From assembly GCF_018614095.1 (NCBI RefSeq), contig NZ_JAGGOY010000001.1, positions 38,477-102,476 of the forward strand: a stretch of 64,000 nucleotides of DNA, in the 5' to 3' direction. This document shows, in pieces, positions 38,777-48,835 of this stretch (position 1 is its first letter; each line of letters opens with the position of its first letter). Below the pieces are notes generated by a model. The model ran no database searches. It had not been told where the DNA came from and was given only the letters and a program-made list of their open reading frames with translations. The translations under genes and the position numbers were made by a program. The stretch comes from Streptomyces sp. ISL-87 (lineage in GTDB: Bacteria > Actinomycetota > Actinomycetes > Streptomycetales > Streptomycetaceae).

Positions 38777-40299
38777 GGCCGGCGCCAGCTCCGTCCGTCT
38801 CGTGCGAGCATCTCGTCCGCCTCGACCGGCCCCCAGGTGCCCGCCTGGTACTGCGCGGGCTTGCCGTGCTTGTCCCAGTACTCCTCGATCGGGTCGAGGA
38901 TGTTCCAGGACAGTTCGACTTCCTGGTGACGCGGGAAGAGGTTCGCGTCGCCGAGGAGCACGTCGAGGATCAGCCGCTCGTACGCCTCGGGGCTGGACTC
39001 GGTGAAGGACTCGCCGTAGGCGAAGTCCATCGTGACGTCCCGGACCTCCATGGAGGTGCCCGGCACCTTGGAGCCGAAGCGGACCGTCACGCCCTCGTCC
39101 GGCTGGACCCGGATGACCAGGGCGTTCTGCCCCAGCTCCTCGGTCGCGCCCGATTCGAACGGGAGGTACGGGGCCCGCTTGAAGACCACCGCGATCTCGG
39201 TCACCCGGCGGCCCAGGCGCTTGCCGGTCCGCAGGTAGAACGGGACGCCCGCCCAGCGGCGGTTGTTGATCTCCAGGCGGATGGCCGCGTAGGTGTCGGT
39301 CTTCGACTTGGGGTCGATACCGTCCTCTTCGAGGTACCCGACGACCTTCTCGCCGCCCTGCCACGCCGCCGAGTACTGGCCGCGCACGGTGTGCTTGCCC
39401 AGGTCCTCGGGCAGCTCCACGGCGGTCAGCACCTTGAGCTTCTCGGCCACCAGCGCCTTGGGGTGGAAGGTGCCGGGCTCCTCCATCGCCGTCAGCGCGA
39501 GCAGCTGGAGGAGGTGGTTCTGGATGACGTCGCGGGCCGCGCCGATGCCGTCGTAGTAGCCGGCCCGGCCGCCGATGCCGATGTCCTCGGCCATGGTGAT
39601 CTGCACGTGGTCGACGTACGAGCGGTTCCAGATCGGCTCGAACATCGTGTTGGCGAAGCGGAGCGCCAGGATGTTCTGGACGGTCTCCTTGCCGAGGTAG
39701 TGGTCGATCCGGAAGACCTCATCACGGGGAAAGACCTCGTGGACGACCTTGTTGAGCTCCTCGGCGCTCTTCAGGTTGTGGCCGAAGGGCTTCTCGATGA
39801 CGGCGCGCCGCCAGGAGCCCTCCTTCTGTGCCAGGCCGTGGTCCTTGAGCTGCTGGACCACCTTGGGGAAGAACTTCGGCGGGACCGACAGGTAGAAGGC
39901 GAAGTTGCCGCCCGTGCCCTGGGCCTTGTCGAGTTCCTCGATCGTCGCCTTCAGGGTCTCGAAGGCCGCGTCGTCGTCGAAGTCGCCCTGCACGAACCGG
40001 CAGCCCTGCACCAGCTGCTGCCAGACCTCCTCACGGAACGGCGTGCGCGAGTGCTCCTTGACGGCCTCGTACACCTCCTGGGCGAAGTCCTCGTGCTCCC
40101 ACTCGCGGCGGGCGAACCCGATGAGCGAGAAGCCCGGCGGGAGAAGACCGCGGTTGGCCAGGTCGTAGACGGCAGGCATCAGCTTCTTGCGCGACAGGTC
40201 ACCCGTAACGCCGAAAATGACCAGGCCGGACGGCCCCGCGATGCGCGGGAGCCGCCGGTCCTGTGCGTCACGAAGCGGGTTCGCTCCGTTTACAGACAA
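38773..40299 (-). CDS. zwf: Glucose-6-phosphate 1-dehydrogenase
   Basis: A 508-residue NADP-dependent enzyme opening the oxidative pentose phosphate pathway. LVIFGVTGDLSRKKLMPAVY is the coenzyme fingerprint and RIDHYLGKETVQNILALRFA holds the catalytic His/Lys. WAGVPFYLRTGKRLGRRVTE is the substrate-binding segment. The start codon is TTG, with GGAGG (inside the tal 3' end) 10 nt before it. The gene starts 5 bp after tal and overlaps opcA. Confidence 0.97.
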   Translation of the reverse strand: MSVNGANPLRDAQDRRLPRIAGPSGLVIFGVTGDLSRKKLMPAVYDLANRGLLPPGFSLIGFARREWEHEDFAQEVYEAVKEHSRTPFREEVWQQLVQGCRFVQGDFDDDAAFETLKATIEELDKAQGTGGNFAFYLSVPPKFFPKVVQQLKDHGLAQKEGSWRRAVIEKPFGHNLKSAEELNKVVHEVFPRDEVFRIDHYLGKETVQNILALRFANTMFEPIWNRSYVDHVQITMAEDIGIGGRAGYYDGIGAARDVIQNHLLQLLALTAMEEPGTFHPKALVAEKLKVLTAVELPEDLGKHTVRGQYSAAWQGGEKVVGYLEEDGIDPKSKTDTYAAIRLEINNRRWAGVPFYLRTGKRLGRRVTEIAVVFKRAPYLPFESGATEELGQNALVIRVQPDEGVTVRFGSKVPGTSMEVRDVTMDFAYGESFTESSPEAYERLILDVLLGDANLFPRHQEVELSWNILDPIEEYWDKHGKPAQYQAGTWGPVEADEMLARDGRSWRRP

Positions 40300-40304
40300 G
40301 GTGT

Positions 40305-41423
40305 TCAGGCCTCCGTGGGGGCGAGGCGCGAAAGCTCCGCCTCGGTCGACTTCAGAAGGTCGTTCCAGGACGCCGCGAACTTCTCGACGCCTTCGTCCTC
40401 AAGCAGCTGAACGACATCGTCGTATGAGATGCCGAGCTTCGCGACCGCGTCGAGCTCGTCACGCGACTGCTCGTAGGTGCCGCGAATGGTGTCGCCTGCG
40501 ACCTCGCCGTGGTCGGCGGTGGCCTCCAGGGTGGCCTCCGGCATCGTGTTGACCGTGCCGGGGGCGACCAGGTCCACCACGTACAGGGTGTCCTTGTACG
40601 CCGGGTCCTTGACGCCGGTCGAGGCCCACAGCGGACGCTGCTTGTTGGCCTGCGCCTTGTCCAGGGCGGCCCAGCGCTCGCTGCCGAACACCTCTTCGTA
40701 GGCCTCGTAGGCCAGACGGGCGTTGGCGAGGGCCGCCTTGCCCTTCAGGGCCTTGGCCTCGTCGGTGCCGATGCCGTCCAGGCGCTTGTCGATCTCCGAG
40801 TCCACGCGGGACACGAAGAAGGAGGCGACCGAGTGGATCTTGGAGAGGTCCAGGCCCGCGGCCTTCGCCTTCTCCAGACCTGCCAGGTACGCGTCCATGA
40901 CCGCGCGGTAGCGCTCCAGCGAGAAGATCAGCGTGACGTTGACGCTGATGCCCTTGCCGATGACCTCGGTGATCGCCGGCAGGCCGGCCTTGGTCGCCGG
41001 GATCTTGATGAGCGTGTTCGGGCGGTCCACCAGCCATGCGAGCTGCTTGGCCTCGGCGATGGTCGCCGTGGTGTTGTGCGCCAGGCGCGGGTCGACCTCG
41101 ATCGACACGCGGCCGTCCTGGCCCTCGGTGGCGTCGTAGACCGGCCGCAGGATGTCGGCGGCGTCGCGGACGTCCGCCGTCGTGATCATGCGGATGGCCT
41201 CGTCGACGGTGACCTTGCGGGCGGCGAGGTCGGCGAGCTGCTGCTCGTAGCCGTCACCGCTGCTGATCGCCTTCTGGAAGATCGACGGGTTGGTGGTGAC
41301 ACCGACCACGTGCTGCTGGTCGATCAGCTCGGCGAGGTTGCCGGACGTGATGCGCTTGCGGGACAGGTCGTCCAGCCAGATCGCCACGCCCTCGTCGGAG
41401 AGGCGCTTGAGTGCGTCTGTCAT
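40305..41423 (-). CDS. tal: Transaldolase
   Basis: A 372-residue enzyme of the non-oxidative pentose phosphate pathway that moves a dihydroxyacetone unit. [12 protein letters not shown] and [13 protein letters not shown] (Schiff-base Lys140) are the two family signatures. The length fits the actinobacterial long type. It lies between tkt (35 bp upstream) and zwf (5 bp downstream), clearly one operon. Confidence 0.97.
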   Translation of the reverse strand: MTDALKRLSDEGVAIWLDDLSRKRITSGNLAELIDQQHVVGVTTNPSIFQKAISSGDGYEQQLADLAARKVTVDEAIRMITTADVRDAADILRPVYDATEGQDGRVSIEVDPRLAHNTTATIAEAKQLAWLVDRPNTLIKIPATKAGLPAITEVIGKGISVNVTLIFSLERYRAVMDAYLAGLEKAKAAGLDLSKIHSVASFFVSRVDSEIDKRLDGIGTDEAKALKGKAALANARLAYEAYEEVFGSERWAALDKAQANKQRPLWASTGVKDPAYKDTLYVVDLVAPGTVNTMPEATLEATADHGEVAGDTIRGTYEQSRDELDAVAKLGISYDDVVQLLEDEGVEKFAASWNDLLKSTEAELSRLAPTEA

Positions 41424-41458
41424 GAGGAATGCATCTCCTACTGGTTCTTGTGACGCCG

Positions 41459-43561
41459 TCAGCGCGCGGCGGCGGCGAGGCGTACTGAATCGATGCTGGC
41501 CTTGGCGGCGGCGGTCACGGCCTCGCCGGTGAGGCCGAACTCGCGGTACAGCACGGCGCCGTCGGCCGAGGCACCGAAGTGCTCCAGCGAGACGATCCGG
41601 CCGGCGTCGCCGACGTAGCGGTGCCAGGTCAGGCCGATGCCGGCCTCGACCGCGACGCGCGCCTTGACGGACGGCGGCAGGACGCTGTCCTTGTACGCCT
41701 GGTCCTGCTCCTCGAACCACTCGACGGACGGCATCGAGACCACGCGGGCCGGGATGCCCTCGGCCTGAAGCGCCTCGCGGGCGGCGACGGCGAGCTGGAC
41801 CTCTGAGCCGGTGCCGATGAGGACGACCTGGGCGTCGCCACCTTCGGCCTCGAACAGCACGTAACCGCCCTTGGCGGCGTTCTCGTTGCGCTCGTACGTC
41901 GGCACGCCCTGGCGGGTCAGCGCCAGACCGTGCGGGGCACCCTTGCCGAACACCTTGGTGTGGCGCTTGAGGATCTCGCGCCAGGCGATGGCGGTCTCGT
42001 TCGCGTCGGCCGGGCGGACCACGTTCAGCCCCGGGATGGCGCGCAGCGAGGCGATGTGCTCGACCGGCTGGTGGGTCGGGCCGTCCTCGCCGAGACCGAT
42101 GGAGTCGTGCGTCCACACGTAGGTGACGGGCACGTGCATCAGCGCGGAGAGGCGGACGGCGTTGCGCATGTAGTCGGAGAACACCAGGAAGGTGCCGCCG
42201 TAGATGCGGGTGTGGCCGTGCAGGGCGATGCCGTTCATGGCCGCGGCCATGGCGTGCTCGCGGATGCCGAAGTGGATGGTGCGGCCGTACGGGTCGGCCT
42301 CCGGCAGCGGGTTGCCCTTCGGCAGGAACGAGGAGTTCTTGTCGATGGTGGTGTTGTTGGAGCCGGCCAGGTCGGCCGAGCCGCCCCACAGCTCCGGGAT
42401 GACCGCGCCGAGCGCCTGAAGCACCTTGCCGGAGGCCGCGCGGGTGGCGACGCCCTTGCCGGGCTCGAAGACGGGGAGCTTGTCCTCCCAGCCGGCGGGC
42501 AGCTCGTTGGCGTTGATGCGGTCGAACTCGGCGGAGCGCTCCGGGTTGGCGGTGCGCCAGGCGGAGAAGTCCTTCTCCCAGGCGGCCTTGGCCTCGCGGC
42601 CGCGGTCCAGCGCCTTGCGGGTGTGCGCGATGACCTCGTCGGAGACCTCGAAGGCCTTCTCCGGGTCGAAGCCGAGGACGCGCTTGGTGGCGGCGACCTC
42701 GTCGTCACCGAGGGCCGAGCCGTGGGAGGCCTCGGTGCCCTGGGCGTGCGGGGCGGGCCAGGCGATGATCGAGCGGGCCGCGATGAAGGACGGGCGCCCG
42801 GTCTCGGCCTTGGCGGCCTGGAGGGCCTCGAACAGGGCCTTCGGGTCGAGGTCGCCGTTCTTCTGCTGGGCGACGCGCTGGACGTGCCAGCCGTACGCCT
42901 CGTAGCGCTTGATGGTGTCCTCGGAGACGGCCGTCTCGGTGTCACCCTCGATGGAGATGTGGTTGTCGTCCCACAGCAGCACGAGGTTGCCGAGCTTCTG
43001 GTGGCCGGCCAGCGCGGACGCCTCGTGGGAGATGCCCTCCTGGAGGCAGCCGTCGCCCGCGATCGCGTAGACCATGTGGTCGAACGGGGAGGTGCCCGGG
43101 GCGGCCTCCGGGTCGAACAGGCCGCGCTCGTAGCGGGCGGCCATGGCCATGCCCACCGCGTTGGCGACGCCCTGGCCGAGCGGGCCGGTGGTGGTCTCCA
43201 CGCCGGCCGTGTGGCCGTACTCCGGGTGGCCGGGGGTCTTGGAACCCCAGGTGCGGAACGCCTTGAGGTCGTCCAGCTCCAGGCCGAACCCGCCCAGGTA
43301 GAGCTGGGTGTACAGGGTCAGGGACGAGTGCCCCGCGGAGAGCACGAAACGGTCGCGGCCAACCCACTCGGGGTCCGCCGGGTCGTGCCGCATCACCTTC
43401 TGGAACAGGGTGTACGCGGCGGGGGCCAGGCTCATCGCCGTACCGGGGTGGCCGTTTCCGACCTTCTGGACCGCGTCCGCGGCCAGGACGCGGGCCGTGT
43501 CGACGGCCCGCTGGTCCAGTTCGGTCCACTCGAGCTCTGTGGTCGTCGGCTTGGTGCTCAC
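41459..43561 (-). CDS. tkt: Transketolase
   Basis: A 700-residue thiamine-diphosphate enzyme exchanging two-carbon units among sugar phosphates. [19 protein letters not shown] is signature 1 and [20 protein letters not shown] the diphosphate/Mg2+ motif. [19 protein letters not shown] is signature 2 with the acidic residue activating the cofactor. The start is GTG with GAGAGGAG upstream. It heads the minus-strand pentose phosphate operon and is divergent from ctaB. Confidence 0.98.
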   Translation of the reverse strand: MSTKPTTTELEWTELDQRAVDTARVLAADAVQKVGNGHPGTAMSLAPAAYTLFQKVMRHDPADPEWVGRDRFVLSAGHSSLTLYTQLYLGGFGLELDDLKAFRTWGSKTPGHPEYGHTAGVETTTGPLGQGVANAVGMAMAARYERGLFDPEAAPGTSPFDHMVYAIAGDGCLQEGISHEASALAGHQKLGNLVLLWDDNHISIEGDTETAVSEDTIKRYEAYGWHVQRVAQQKNGDLDPKALFEALQAAKAETGRPSFIAARSIIAWPAPHAQGTEASHGSALGDDEVAATKRVLGFDPEKAFEVSDEVIAHTRKALDRGREAKAAWEKDFSAWRTANPERSAEFDRINANELPAGWEDKLPVFEPGKGVATRAASGKVLQALGAVIPELWGGSADLAGSNNTTIDKNSSFLPKGNPLPEADPYGRTIHFGIREHAMAAAMNGIALHGHTRIYGGTFLVFSDYMRNAVRLSALMHVPVTYVWTHDSIGLGEDGPTHQPVEHIASLRAIPGLNVVRPADANETAIAWREILKRHTKVFGKGAPHGLALTRQGVPTYERNENAAKGGYVLFEAEGGDAQVVLIGTGSEVQLAVAAREALQAEGIPARVVSMPSVEWFEEQDQAYKDSVLPPSVKARVAVEAGIGLTWHRYVGDAGRIVSLEHFGASADGAVLYREFGLTGEAVTAAAKASIDSVRLAAAAR

Positions 43562-43875
43562 CGTGGGTCAGGGCTCCTCTCCACATGTCGTTTCCCGGTG
43601 ACGAACGGTGCACCGGCGCGATTCCGAGCCTACCCCCGCGAGGGCGTGCGGCTATTCGAGTCCGCGTCGTGCTTCATGAGGTTGCTTGCCAGTGCTCATA
43701 CGGGCTTTGCCCCTCTCACCTGTCGCCGCCCGGCCGCCCGGCCACCGATCGGCCCAACGCGAGGCGACCCCCGCGCGGGGCCACGTATGGGCAACGTCTA
43801 CAGTGGCGTGGTACGCGCAAGCCTTTACTGGACTTTCATGTCTGAAGCTTGCTGGATTCTCTCTCAGGGGTGTGC
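43562..43875. other. Divergent tkt/ctaB intergenic region
   Basis: 314 bp without a gene. It must hold promoters for both genes. A TAGGCT box on the minus strand (43632-43627) and TACAGT on the plus strand (43799-43804) are possible -10 elements, but no good -35 partners are seen. No operator-like palindrome was recognised. Confidence 0.4.
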
Positions 43876-44817
43876 GTGACGGCCGTCGAATCCCGTCCAG
43901 CGGGGGTACTCGGGACGAGCCCCGGTCGCCGGCCGTTCGGGGCCCGGGTCATGGCTTTCGTAGCTTTGACCAAGCCGCGGATCATCGAACTTCTGCTGAT
44001 CACCACAGTGCCGGTGATGTTCCTCGCCGAGCAGGGTGTGCCCTCGCTGTGGCTGGTCCTCGCGACCTGCTTCGGCGGCTACCTGTCCGCAGGCGGCGCC
44101 AACGCGCTGAACATGTACATCGACCGCGACATCGACGCGCTGATGGACCGGACTTCGCAGCGGCCGCTGGTGACCGGCATGGTCAGCCCGCGCGAATGCC
44201 TGGCCTTCGGCATCACCCTCGCCGTGGTCTCCACCCTGTTCTTCGGGCTGCTGGTCAACTGGCTGTCGGCCGCCCTCGCGCTCGGCGCGCTCCTCTTCTA
44301 CGTCGTGGTCTACACGATGCTGCTGAAGCGGCGCACCGCGCAGAACATCGTCTGGGGCGGTATCGCGGGCTGCATGCCGGTGCTCATCGGCTGGTCGGCG
44401 GTGAAGAACGAGGTCTCCTGGGCCGCGGTCATCCTCTTCCTCGTCATCTTCTTCTGGACGCCGCCGCACTACTGGCCGCTGTCGATGAAGGTGAAGGACG
44501 ACTACGCGCGTGTCGGCGTGCCGATGCTGCCCGTCGTGGCCGGCAACAAGGTCGTGGCGCGCCAGATCGTCCTCTACAGCTGGGTGATGGTGGTGGTCTC
44601 GCTGCTGCTGACCCCGCTGGGGTACACCGGCTGGTTCTACACCGCGGTCGCGCTCGTGGCGGGCGGCTGGTGGCTGTGGGAGGCGCACGCGCTGAACGCG
44701 CGGGCCAAGGCCGGCGTGACGGGCGCGAAGCTCAAGGAGATGCGGCTGTTCCACTGGTCCATCACCTATGTGTCGCTCCTCTTCGTGGCCGTGGCCGTGG
44801 ATCCCTTCCTCCGTTGA
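43876..44817 (+). CDS. ctaB: Protoheme IX farnesyltransferase (heme O synthase)
   Basis: A 313-residue UbiA-family membrane prenyltransferase that adds a farnesyl group to heme b. [20 protein letters not shown] is the Asp-rich prenyl-diphosphate site and [18 protein letters not shown] follows as in CtaB. About eight to nine membrane helices are visible. The GTG at 43876 has AGGGG close upstream. With ctaA 2.6 kb away it supplies heme A for cytochrome aa3 oxidase. Confidence 0.95.
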   Translation: MTAVESRPAGVLGTSPGRRPFGARVMAFVALTKPRIIELLLITTVPVMFLAEQGVPSLWLVLATCFGGYLSAGGANALNMYIDRDIDALMDRTSQRPLVTGMVSPRECLAFGITLAVVSTLFFGLLVNWLSAALALGALLFYVVVYTMLLKRRTAQNIVWGGIAGCMPVLIGWSAVKNEVSWAAVILFLVIFFWTPPHYWPLSMKVKDDYARVGVPMLPVVAGNKVVARQIVLYSWVMVVVSLLLTPLGYTGWFYTAVALVAGGWWLWEAHALNARAKAGVTGAKLKEMRLFHWSITYVSLLFVAVAVDPFLR

Positions 44818-44841
44818 TTACTCGCCGGTAGCATTCCTTTC

Positions 44842-45213
44842 ATGGCAGACACCACGGCAGACACCGCAGGCACCGAGGACACCGCAGGCGCCGCGGCCAA
44901 GAAGCAGGACCGCACGGCAGCGAAGCTGGCCAGGCAGATCGGCGCGTTCGCCAAGGAGCACGGCGGCGTCGAGGGACAGCTGGCGCACATCGGCCAGTCC
45001 GGCACCCGGATCGTGCTCGTCGGCACCGACGGCGCCTGGGGAGACCTGGTGGCCCCGACCTACGCGACCGCGCAGCTGGCCGCGGAGAAGGCCGGGCTCA
45101 CCCTCCACGAGGACTTCGACGGGGACCTGGCGGCCCGCGTGCGCACCGGGCCCTACGAGTGGACCCGCATGGCGGGCATCCAGCTCGGCGGAACCGCGAA
45201 CCCCGCGGCCTGA
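44842..45213 (+). CDS. Small conserved protein of unknown function
   Basis: A 123-residue soluble protein I recognise only as a conserved actinobacterial hypothetical. Residues 1-35 are Thr/Ala/Asp-rich and Lys-containing (disordered). The rest reads as an alpha/beta domain: GGVEGQLAHIGQSGTRIVLV, GAWGDLVAPTYATAQLAAEK and GPYEWTRMAGIQLGG. No signal peptide, membrane segment or Cys. It begins 24 bp after ctaB, so co-transcription is likely. Confidence 0.72.
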   Translation: MADTTADTAGTEDTAGAAAKKQDRTAAKLARQIGAFAKEHGGVEGQLAHIGQSGTRIVLVGTDGAWGDLVAPTYATAQLAAEKAGLTLHEDFDGDLAARVRTGPYEWTRMAGIQLGGTANPAA

Positions 45214-45322
45214 ACCAGCCCTCCGTCGGCGCTCGGTCAACAGCGCGAGCAACACCTCACACCCCGCTCACCCGTTAAGACGTGTGGAAGCCCCTTCCTC
45301 ACGTCCGCAACGGGATGCCCGG

Positions 45323-46459
45323 ATGATCGAAACGCCGCCCCTGGTGGACCAGTACTGCCACGGAGTGCTCCGTACGGAGCTGGGACTCGCGACCTTCGAG
45401 GCCCAGCTCACCCCCGCGGCCGGTACGCCCGCCGCGGGGACCACCTTCTTCGACACCCAGACCGGCTTCGCCGTGCGCCGCTGGTGCCCGCCGCTGCTGG
45501 GGCTGGAGCCCCACTGCGCGCCCGCCCGATATCTGGCCCGGCGGCGCGAGCTCGGCGTGGTCGAGTCCGGCCGACGGCTGCTGCGCGGCTCCGGGATCGC
45601 CGCCTATCTGGTCGACACCGGGGAACCCGGCGACCTCGCGGGGCCCAAGGAGCTGGCCCTCGCCGGGGACGCCGAGGCGCACGAGCTCGTACGGCTGGAG
45701 TTGCTGGCCGAGCAGGTCGCGGACACCTCCGGGACCGTGGCCGCCTTCCTCGCCAACCTGGCCGGGGCCGTCCACCACGCCGCCGCCGGGGCGGTGGCCT
45801 TCACCTGCGGCGCCGACGCGGAATATCCCGCGGCCCTGGCGTTCGCGCCCGAGCCGCCCGGTCCCGGCGAGGTGCGCGGGGCGGCCGGGCGGTGGCTGGC
45901 CCGGCGGGCCAAGGGGGCGGCCCTACGGGATCCCGTACTCCTGCGGCACCTGCTGTGGAGCGCGGTGGCGTCCGGGCTGCCGATCCAGCTGCACACCGGT
46001 GCGGGGGAGACGGGCGCGGAGGACGCGGGGGCGCGGCCGGAGCGGGGCGACCCGGCACTGCTGACGGATTTCGTACGGGCCACCGAGGGGCTGGGGACAC
46101 AGCTGGTGCTGCTCGGCGGGTACCCGTACCACCGGCACGCGGCGCGGCTGGCCGCGGCGTTCCCGCACGTCCACGCCGATCTCGGGCAGGCCCTTTCGCA
46201 CACCGGGGCGCGGGCGGCCGGGGTGCTGGCCGAACTGCTGGAGCTCGCGCCGTTCGGGAAGCTGATGTTCTCCAGCGGGGGCCGGCGGCTGCCCGAGCTG
46301 CACGCGGTGGGCGCCCTGGCGTTCCGGGAGGCGCTGGGCCGGGTGCTGGGCGGCTGGGTCACCGACGGGGCCTGGTACTGGCGGGACGCGGAACGGGTGG
46401 CGGCGATGATCGCGGCGGGCAATGCCCGCCGCGTCTACCGGCTCGACGAGTGCGGCTGA
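45323..46459 (+). CDS. Amidohydrolase-family protein
   Basis: A 378-residue protein of the amidohydrolase_2 type. LVDQYCHGVL near the start replaces the usual HxH with QxH. Further metal-site candidates are LPIQLHTGAGETGAED, VLLGGYPYHRHAARLA and FPHVHADLGQA, and FGKLMFSSGGRRLPELHAVG resembles the final S/D-containing loop. The loss of the first His suggests a changed metal site or lyase-like chemistry. The substrate is unknown. The ATG at 45323 is the only credible start. Confidence 0.78.
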   Translation: MIETPPLVDQYCHGVLRTELGLATFEAQLTPAAGTPAAGTTFFDTQTGFAVRRWCPPLLGLEPHCAPARYLARRRELGVVESGRRLLRGSGIAAYLVDTGEPGDLAGPKELALAGDAEAHELVRLELLAEQVADTSGTVAAFLANLAGAVHHAAAGAVAFTCGADAEYPAALAFAPEPPGPGEVRGAAGRWLARRAKGAALRDPVLLRHLLWSAVASGLPIQLHTGAGETGAEDAGARPERGDPALLTDFVRATEGLGTQLVLLGGYPYHRHAARLAAAFPHVHADLGQALSHTGARAAGVLAELLELAPFGKLMFSSGGRRLPELHAVGALAFREALGRVLGGWVTDGAWYWRDAERVAAMIAAGNARRVYRLDECG

Positions 46460-46471
46460 GGGAGGTAGCGC

Positions 46472-46501
46472 GGCTGAGGGGGTTCTGAGGCGCCCCCAGC
46501 C
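46472..46501. terminator. Weak hairpin between the amidohydrolase and ctaA
   Basis: GGCTGAGGGGG against CCCCCAGCC (one bulge) in the 53-bp convergent gap. Confidence 0.4.
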
Positions 46502-46512
46502 CGGCGCGGCCC

Positions 46513-47478
46513 TCAGGCCGAGGTGAGCTGCGCGTCGCCCTGGGCCGGGATGTCCGCCCGGTCCGCCGACCGCTCGCGCAGGCTCAGCGCCACGCGGAGC
46601 ACGCTGATCCACACCAGGCAGGAGCCGAGCATGTGCGCCGCGACCAGGGCCTCGGGCAGCTCGGTGAAGAACTGGACGTAGCCGATGGCGCCCTGCGCGA
46701 GCAGCACGATCAGCAGGTCCCGGGCGCGCGCCCGGGTGTCGACGGGGGCGTCCACCACCCGCAGCACCAGCCACATCGCGACGGCGAGCGCGCACGCCAG
46801 CCACGCGGCGACGGCGTGCACATGGGCGGTGCCGGCCCAGTCGAGCGGCATCCGCTTGATCTCGCTGCGGTCGCCGGCGTGCGGACCGGTCCCGGTGACC
46901 ACCGTGCCCGCCGCGATCAGTACGAAGGTCGTCGCGAGCAGCGCCCACGACAGCTTGCGCACCGGGCCGGGCACCCGCGGCCGGGGGGCGGTGTCGGCCT
47001 CGCGGGTGCGCTGCCAGGTGACGGTGGTCACGGTGATCAGCGAGGTGGCGAGCAGGAAGTGCCCGGCCACGCTGTACGGGTTGAGGCCCGTCATGACGGT
47101 GATGCCGCCGAGGACCGCGTTGGCCATCACGATGGCGAACTGGAGCCAGCCGAGCCTGGTCAGCGGATGGCGCCACGGCTTGGCCGAGCGGGCCGCGATG
47201 ATGGCCCAGCCAACGGCGGCGCTCAGTACGTACGTCAGCATCCGGTTGCCGAACTCGATGGCGCCGTGGAAGCCCTGGGCGGGCGTCGCGATGAGGCTGT
47301 CGTCGGTGCACTTGGGCCAGGTATCGCAGCCGAGACCGGATCCGGTCAGCCGCACCGCGCCGCCGGTGACGACGATGGCCACGCTCATCAGGAGCGCGGC
47401 GAACGCGGCCCGCTGGACGGCCCGGGGTGACGGGGTCCAGCGGCTGGCGATGTATGCGAGGGGGTTCGACACGGCCAC
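46513..47478 (-). CDS. ctaA: Heme A synthase (COX15/CtaA)
   Basis: A protein of about 321 residues with eight membrane helices. It oxidises the methyl group of heme O to give heme A. VTGGAVRLTGSGLGCDTWPKC carries the conserved Cys pair of the first outer loop. GFHGAIEFGNRMLTY, AGHFLLA, HVHAVAAW and LVAAHMLGSCLVW hold the heme-ligand His residues. The start is uncertain: GTG at 47478 or 47472. TACGAT lies just upstream, so the transcript may be leaderless. Confidence 0.93.
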   Translation of the reverse strand: MAVSNPLAYIASRWTPSPRAVQRAAFAALLMSVAIVVTGGAVRLTGSGLGCDTWPKCTDDSLIATPAQGFHGAIEFGNRMLTYVLSAAVGWAIIAARSAKPWRHPLTRLGWLQFAIVMANAVLGGITVMTGLNPYSVAGHFLLATSLITVTTVTWQRTREADTAPRPRVPGPVRKLSWALLATTFVLIAAGTVVTGTGPHAGDRSEIKRMPLDWAGTAHVHAVAAWLACALAVAMWLVLRVVDAPVDTRARARDLLIVLLAQGAIGYVQFFTELPEALVAAHMLGSCLVWISVLRVALSLRERSADRADIPAQGDAQLTSA

Positions 47479-47506
47479 TATCGTAAACGGCGCTTTGTGC
47501 AAAGTT

Positions 47507-48643
47507 TCACGAGGGGGTGGCAGCGGCCGAGTCGGGGCCGATGATCTGGCGGAACGCGGCCGCGGCGGGATCGCCCTCCTCCTGCCACCAGACGCGGATG
47601 CGCCAATAGCCGCCCTCGCCGGGGTAGTCCGCGGACTCCTGGAACCCCTTGGCCAATTCGCCCGCTACGTCCGCCGCTGAACCATTTCGCACTTCTGCCG
47701 CGCTGTGCCAGGGATGTTCGAGTGCGTTCCACAGTCCGTCAGCACCCCGTACGTCGATGCGCCACACCGCGAGCCAGGACGTCACGTCCAGCATCGTGGT
47801 CACCTGGTCGGCGCCGAGGTGGAGCCGGGCGGCGATCCCGGGCACCGGCACCCCCCGGATCCGGGCGGCCACCACGGCCTGCGGCAGCAGCCGTTCGGGC
47901 AGCAGCCCCTCGGCGCGCAGCGCGACCAGGGAGTCGAAGTCGAGGAAGCGCAGCCGCAGTTCCAGCTGGCGGCCGATGTGGTCGAGGGCGTCCTCCGCCT
48001 CCATAGCCTCCTCGGAACCCGGGTGCGCGAGCAGCAGCTGCCGGAAGCCGGACTCCGCGTCCACCGCCCAGGCCACCGCGTCCGCCACGAAGCCCAGCTC
48101 CGCCAGCCGGTCCCCGAGGAAGACCTTGGCCTGCGCGAGGCCCCGCCGGTTGACCGGATCGTTCTGGTCCAGGGACTCCCAGAGCGCGACGGCGGCACGC
48201 GTCGCGTCACGGGCGCGCTCGCCGGCGGCCCGCTCCATGGCGCTCGGACCCTCCTCGGCGGCCAAGCCCAGCGGGTGCCGGGGCAGCCGGTACGCGTCGC
48301 TCAGCGGCCAGGCCAGCCACACGCCCTGGTTGATCAGACCCCGGGCGTACCAGCGGGCGTACTCCGGGGCATGCCCGGCCGCCTGCTGCGCGTGCCGCAG
48401 GCCCTCCTCGATGGCGGAGAGGGCCCCCGCCCGGTCCCCGGCCGCGAACCGGCGCGCGGCGAGGTCGCCCAGGCGAAGCCCCAGCCGGGCGGCGCATTCG
48501 GCGTCGGTACGGGCGGGCTCGCGGAGCGCGCCGATCAGCTCACCGAGCAGGCGGTCGCTCTCCCCGGGCTCCGCGTGCGCGGCCCCGGCCCGGATCCTCG
48601 CCCACTGTTCGTCCAGCCGCAGAACGGCTTCCCGTTGCCCCAT
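47507..48643 (-). CDS. TPR-like conserved hypothetical protein
   Basis: A 378-residue soluble, helix-rich protein that I do not recognise. The N-terminal 230 residues look like TPR-type helical repeats (CAARLGLRLGDLAARRFAAG, ALSAIEEGLRHAQQAAGHAP). The C-terminal ~130 residues include PQAVVAARIRGVPVPGIAAR and a WRIDVRGADGLWNALEHPWH segment and may form a separate domain. The ATG at 48643 has GGAGGG 5 nt upstream. It is located between ctaA and an ABC exporter, with a possible iron box about 60 bp upstream. Confidence 0.75.
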   Translation of the reverse strand: MGQREAVLRLDEQWARIRAGAAHAEPGESDRLLGELIGALREPARTDAECAARLGLRLGDLAARRFAAGDRAGALSAIEEGLRHAQQAAGHAPEYARWYARGLINQGVWLAWPLSDAYRLPRHPLGLAAEEGPSAMERAAGERARDATRAAVALWESLDQNDPVNRRGLAQAKVFLGDRLAELGFVADAVAWAVDAESGFRQLLLAHPGSEEAMEAEDALDHIGRQLELRLRFLDFDSLVALRAEGLLPERLLPQAVVAARIRGVPVPGIAARLHLGADQVTTMLDVTSWLAVWRIDVRGADGLWNALEHPWHSAAEVRNGSAADVAGELAKGFQESADYPGEGGYWRIRVWWQEEGDPAAAAFRQIIGPDSAAATPS

Positions 48644-48703
48644 GTCCGCCCTCCGGCGTCTGTGGTGCGCTTCCGTCAAGGGTCATCTCAGCCCCACGGA
48701 CAG

Positions 48704-48722
48704 TGGGGTAAGGCTAACGTCA
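48704..48722 (-). promoter_or_regulatory. Possible DmdR1/IdeR iron box
   Basis: TGGGGTAAGGCTAACGTCA matches the actinobacterial iron-box consensus TTAGGTTAGGCTAACCTAA at about 13-14 of 19 positions, with a full core AGGCTAAC. It lies about 60 bp upstream of the TPR-like gene. Confidence 0.35.
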
Positions 48723-48835
48723 CAGCGTGCAACCGGGCGGGTCTCAACCCGGGTGGGTTTTGATCGTGTGAGTCTCGACCGTCGGCTGGGCGGGCGAGCA
48801 GCGTGAGCCAGGAATCCCCTCGCAAGGGGGAGGAG

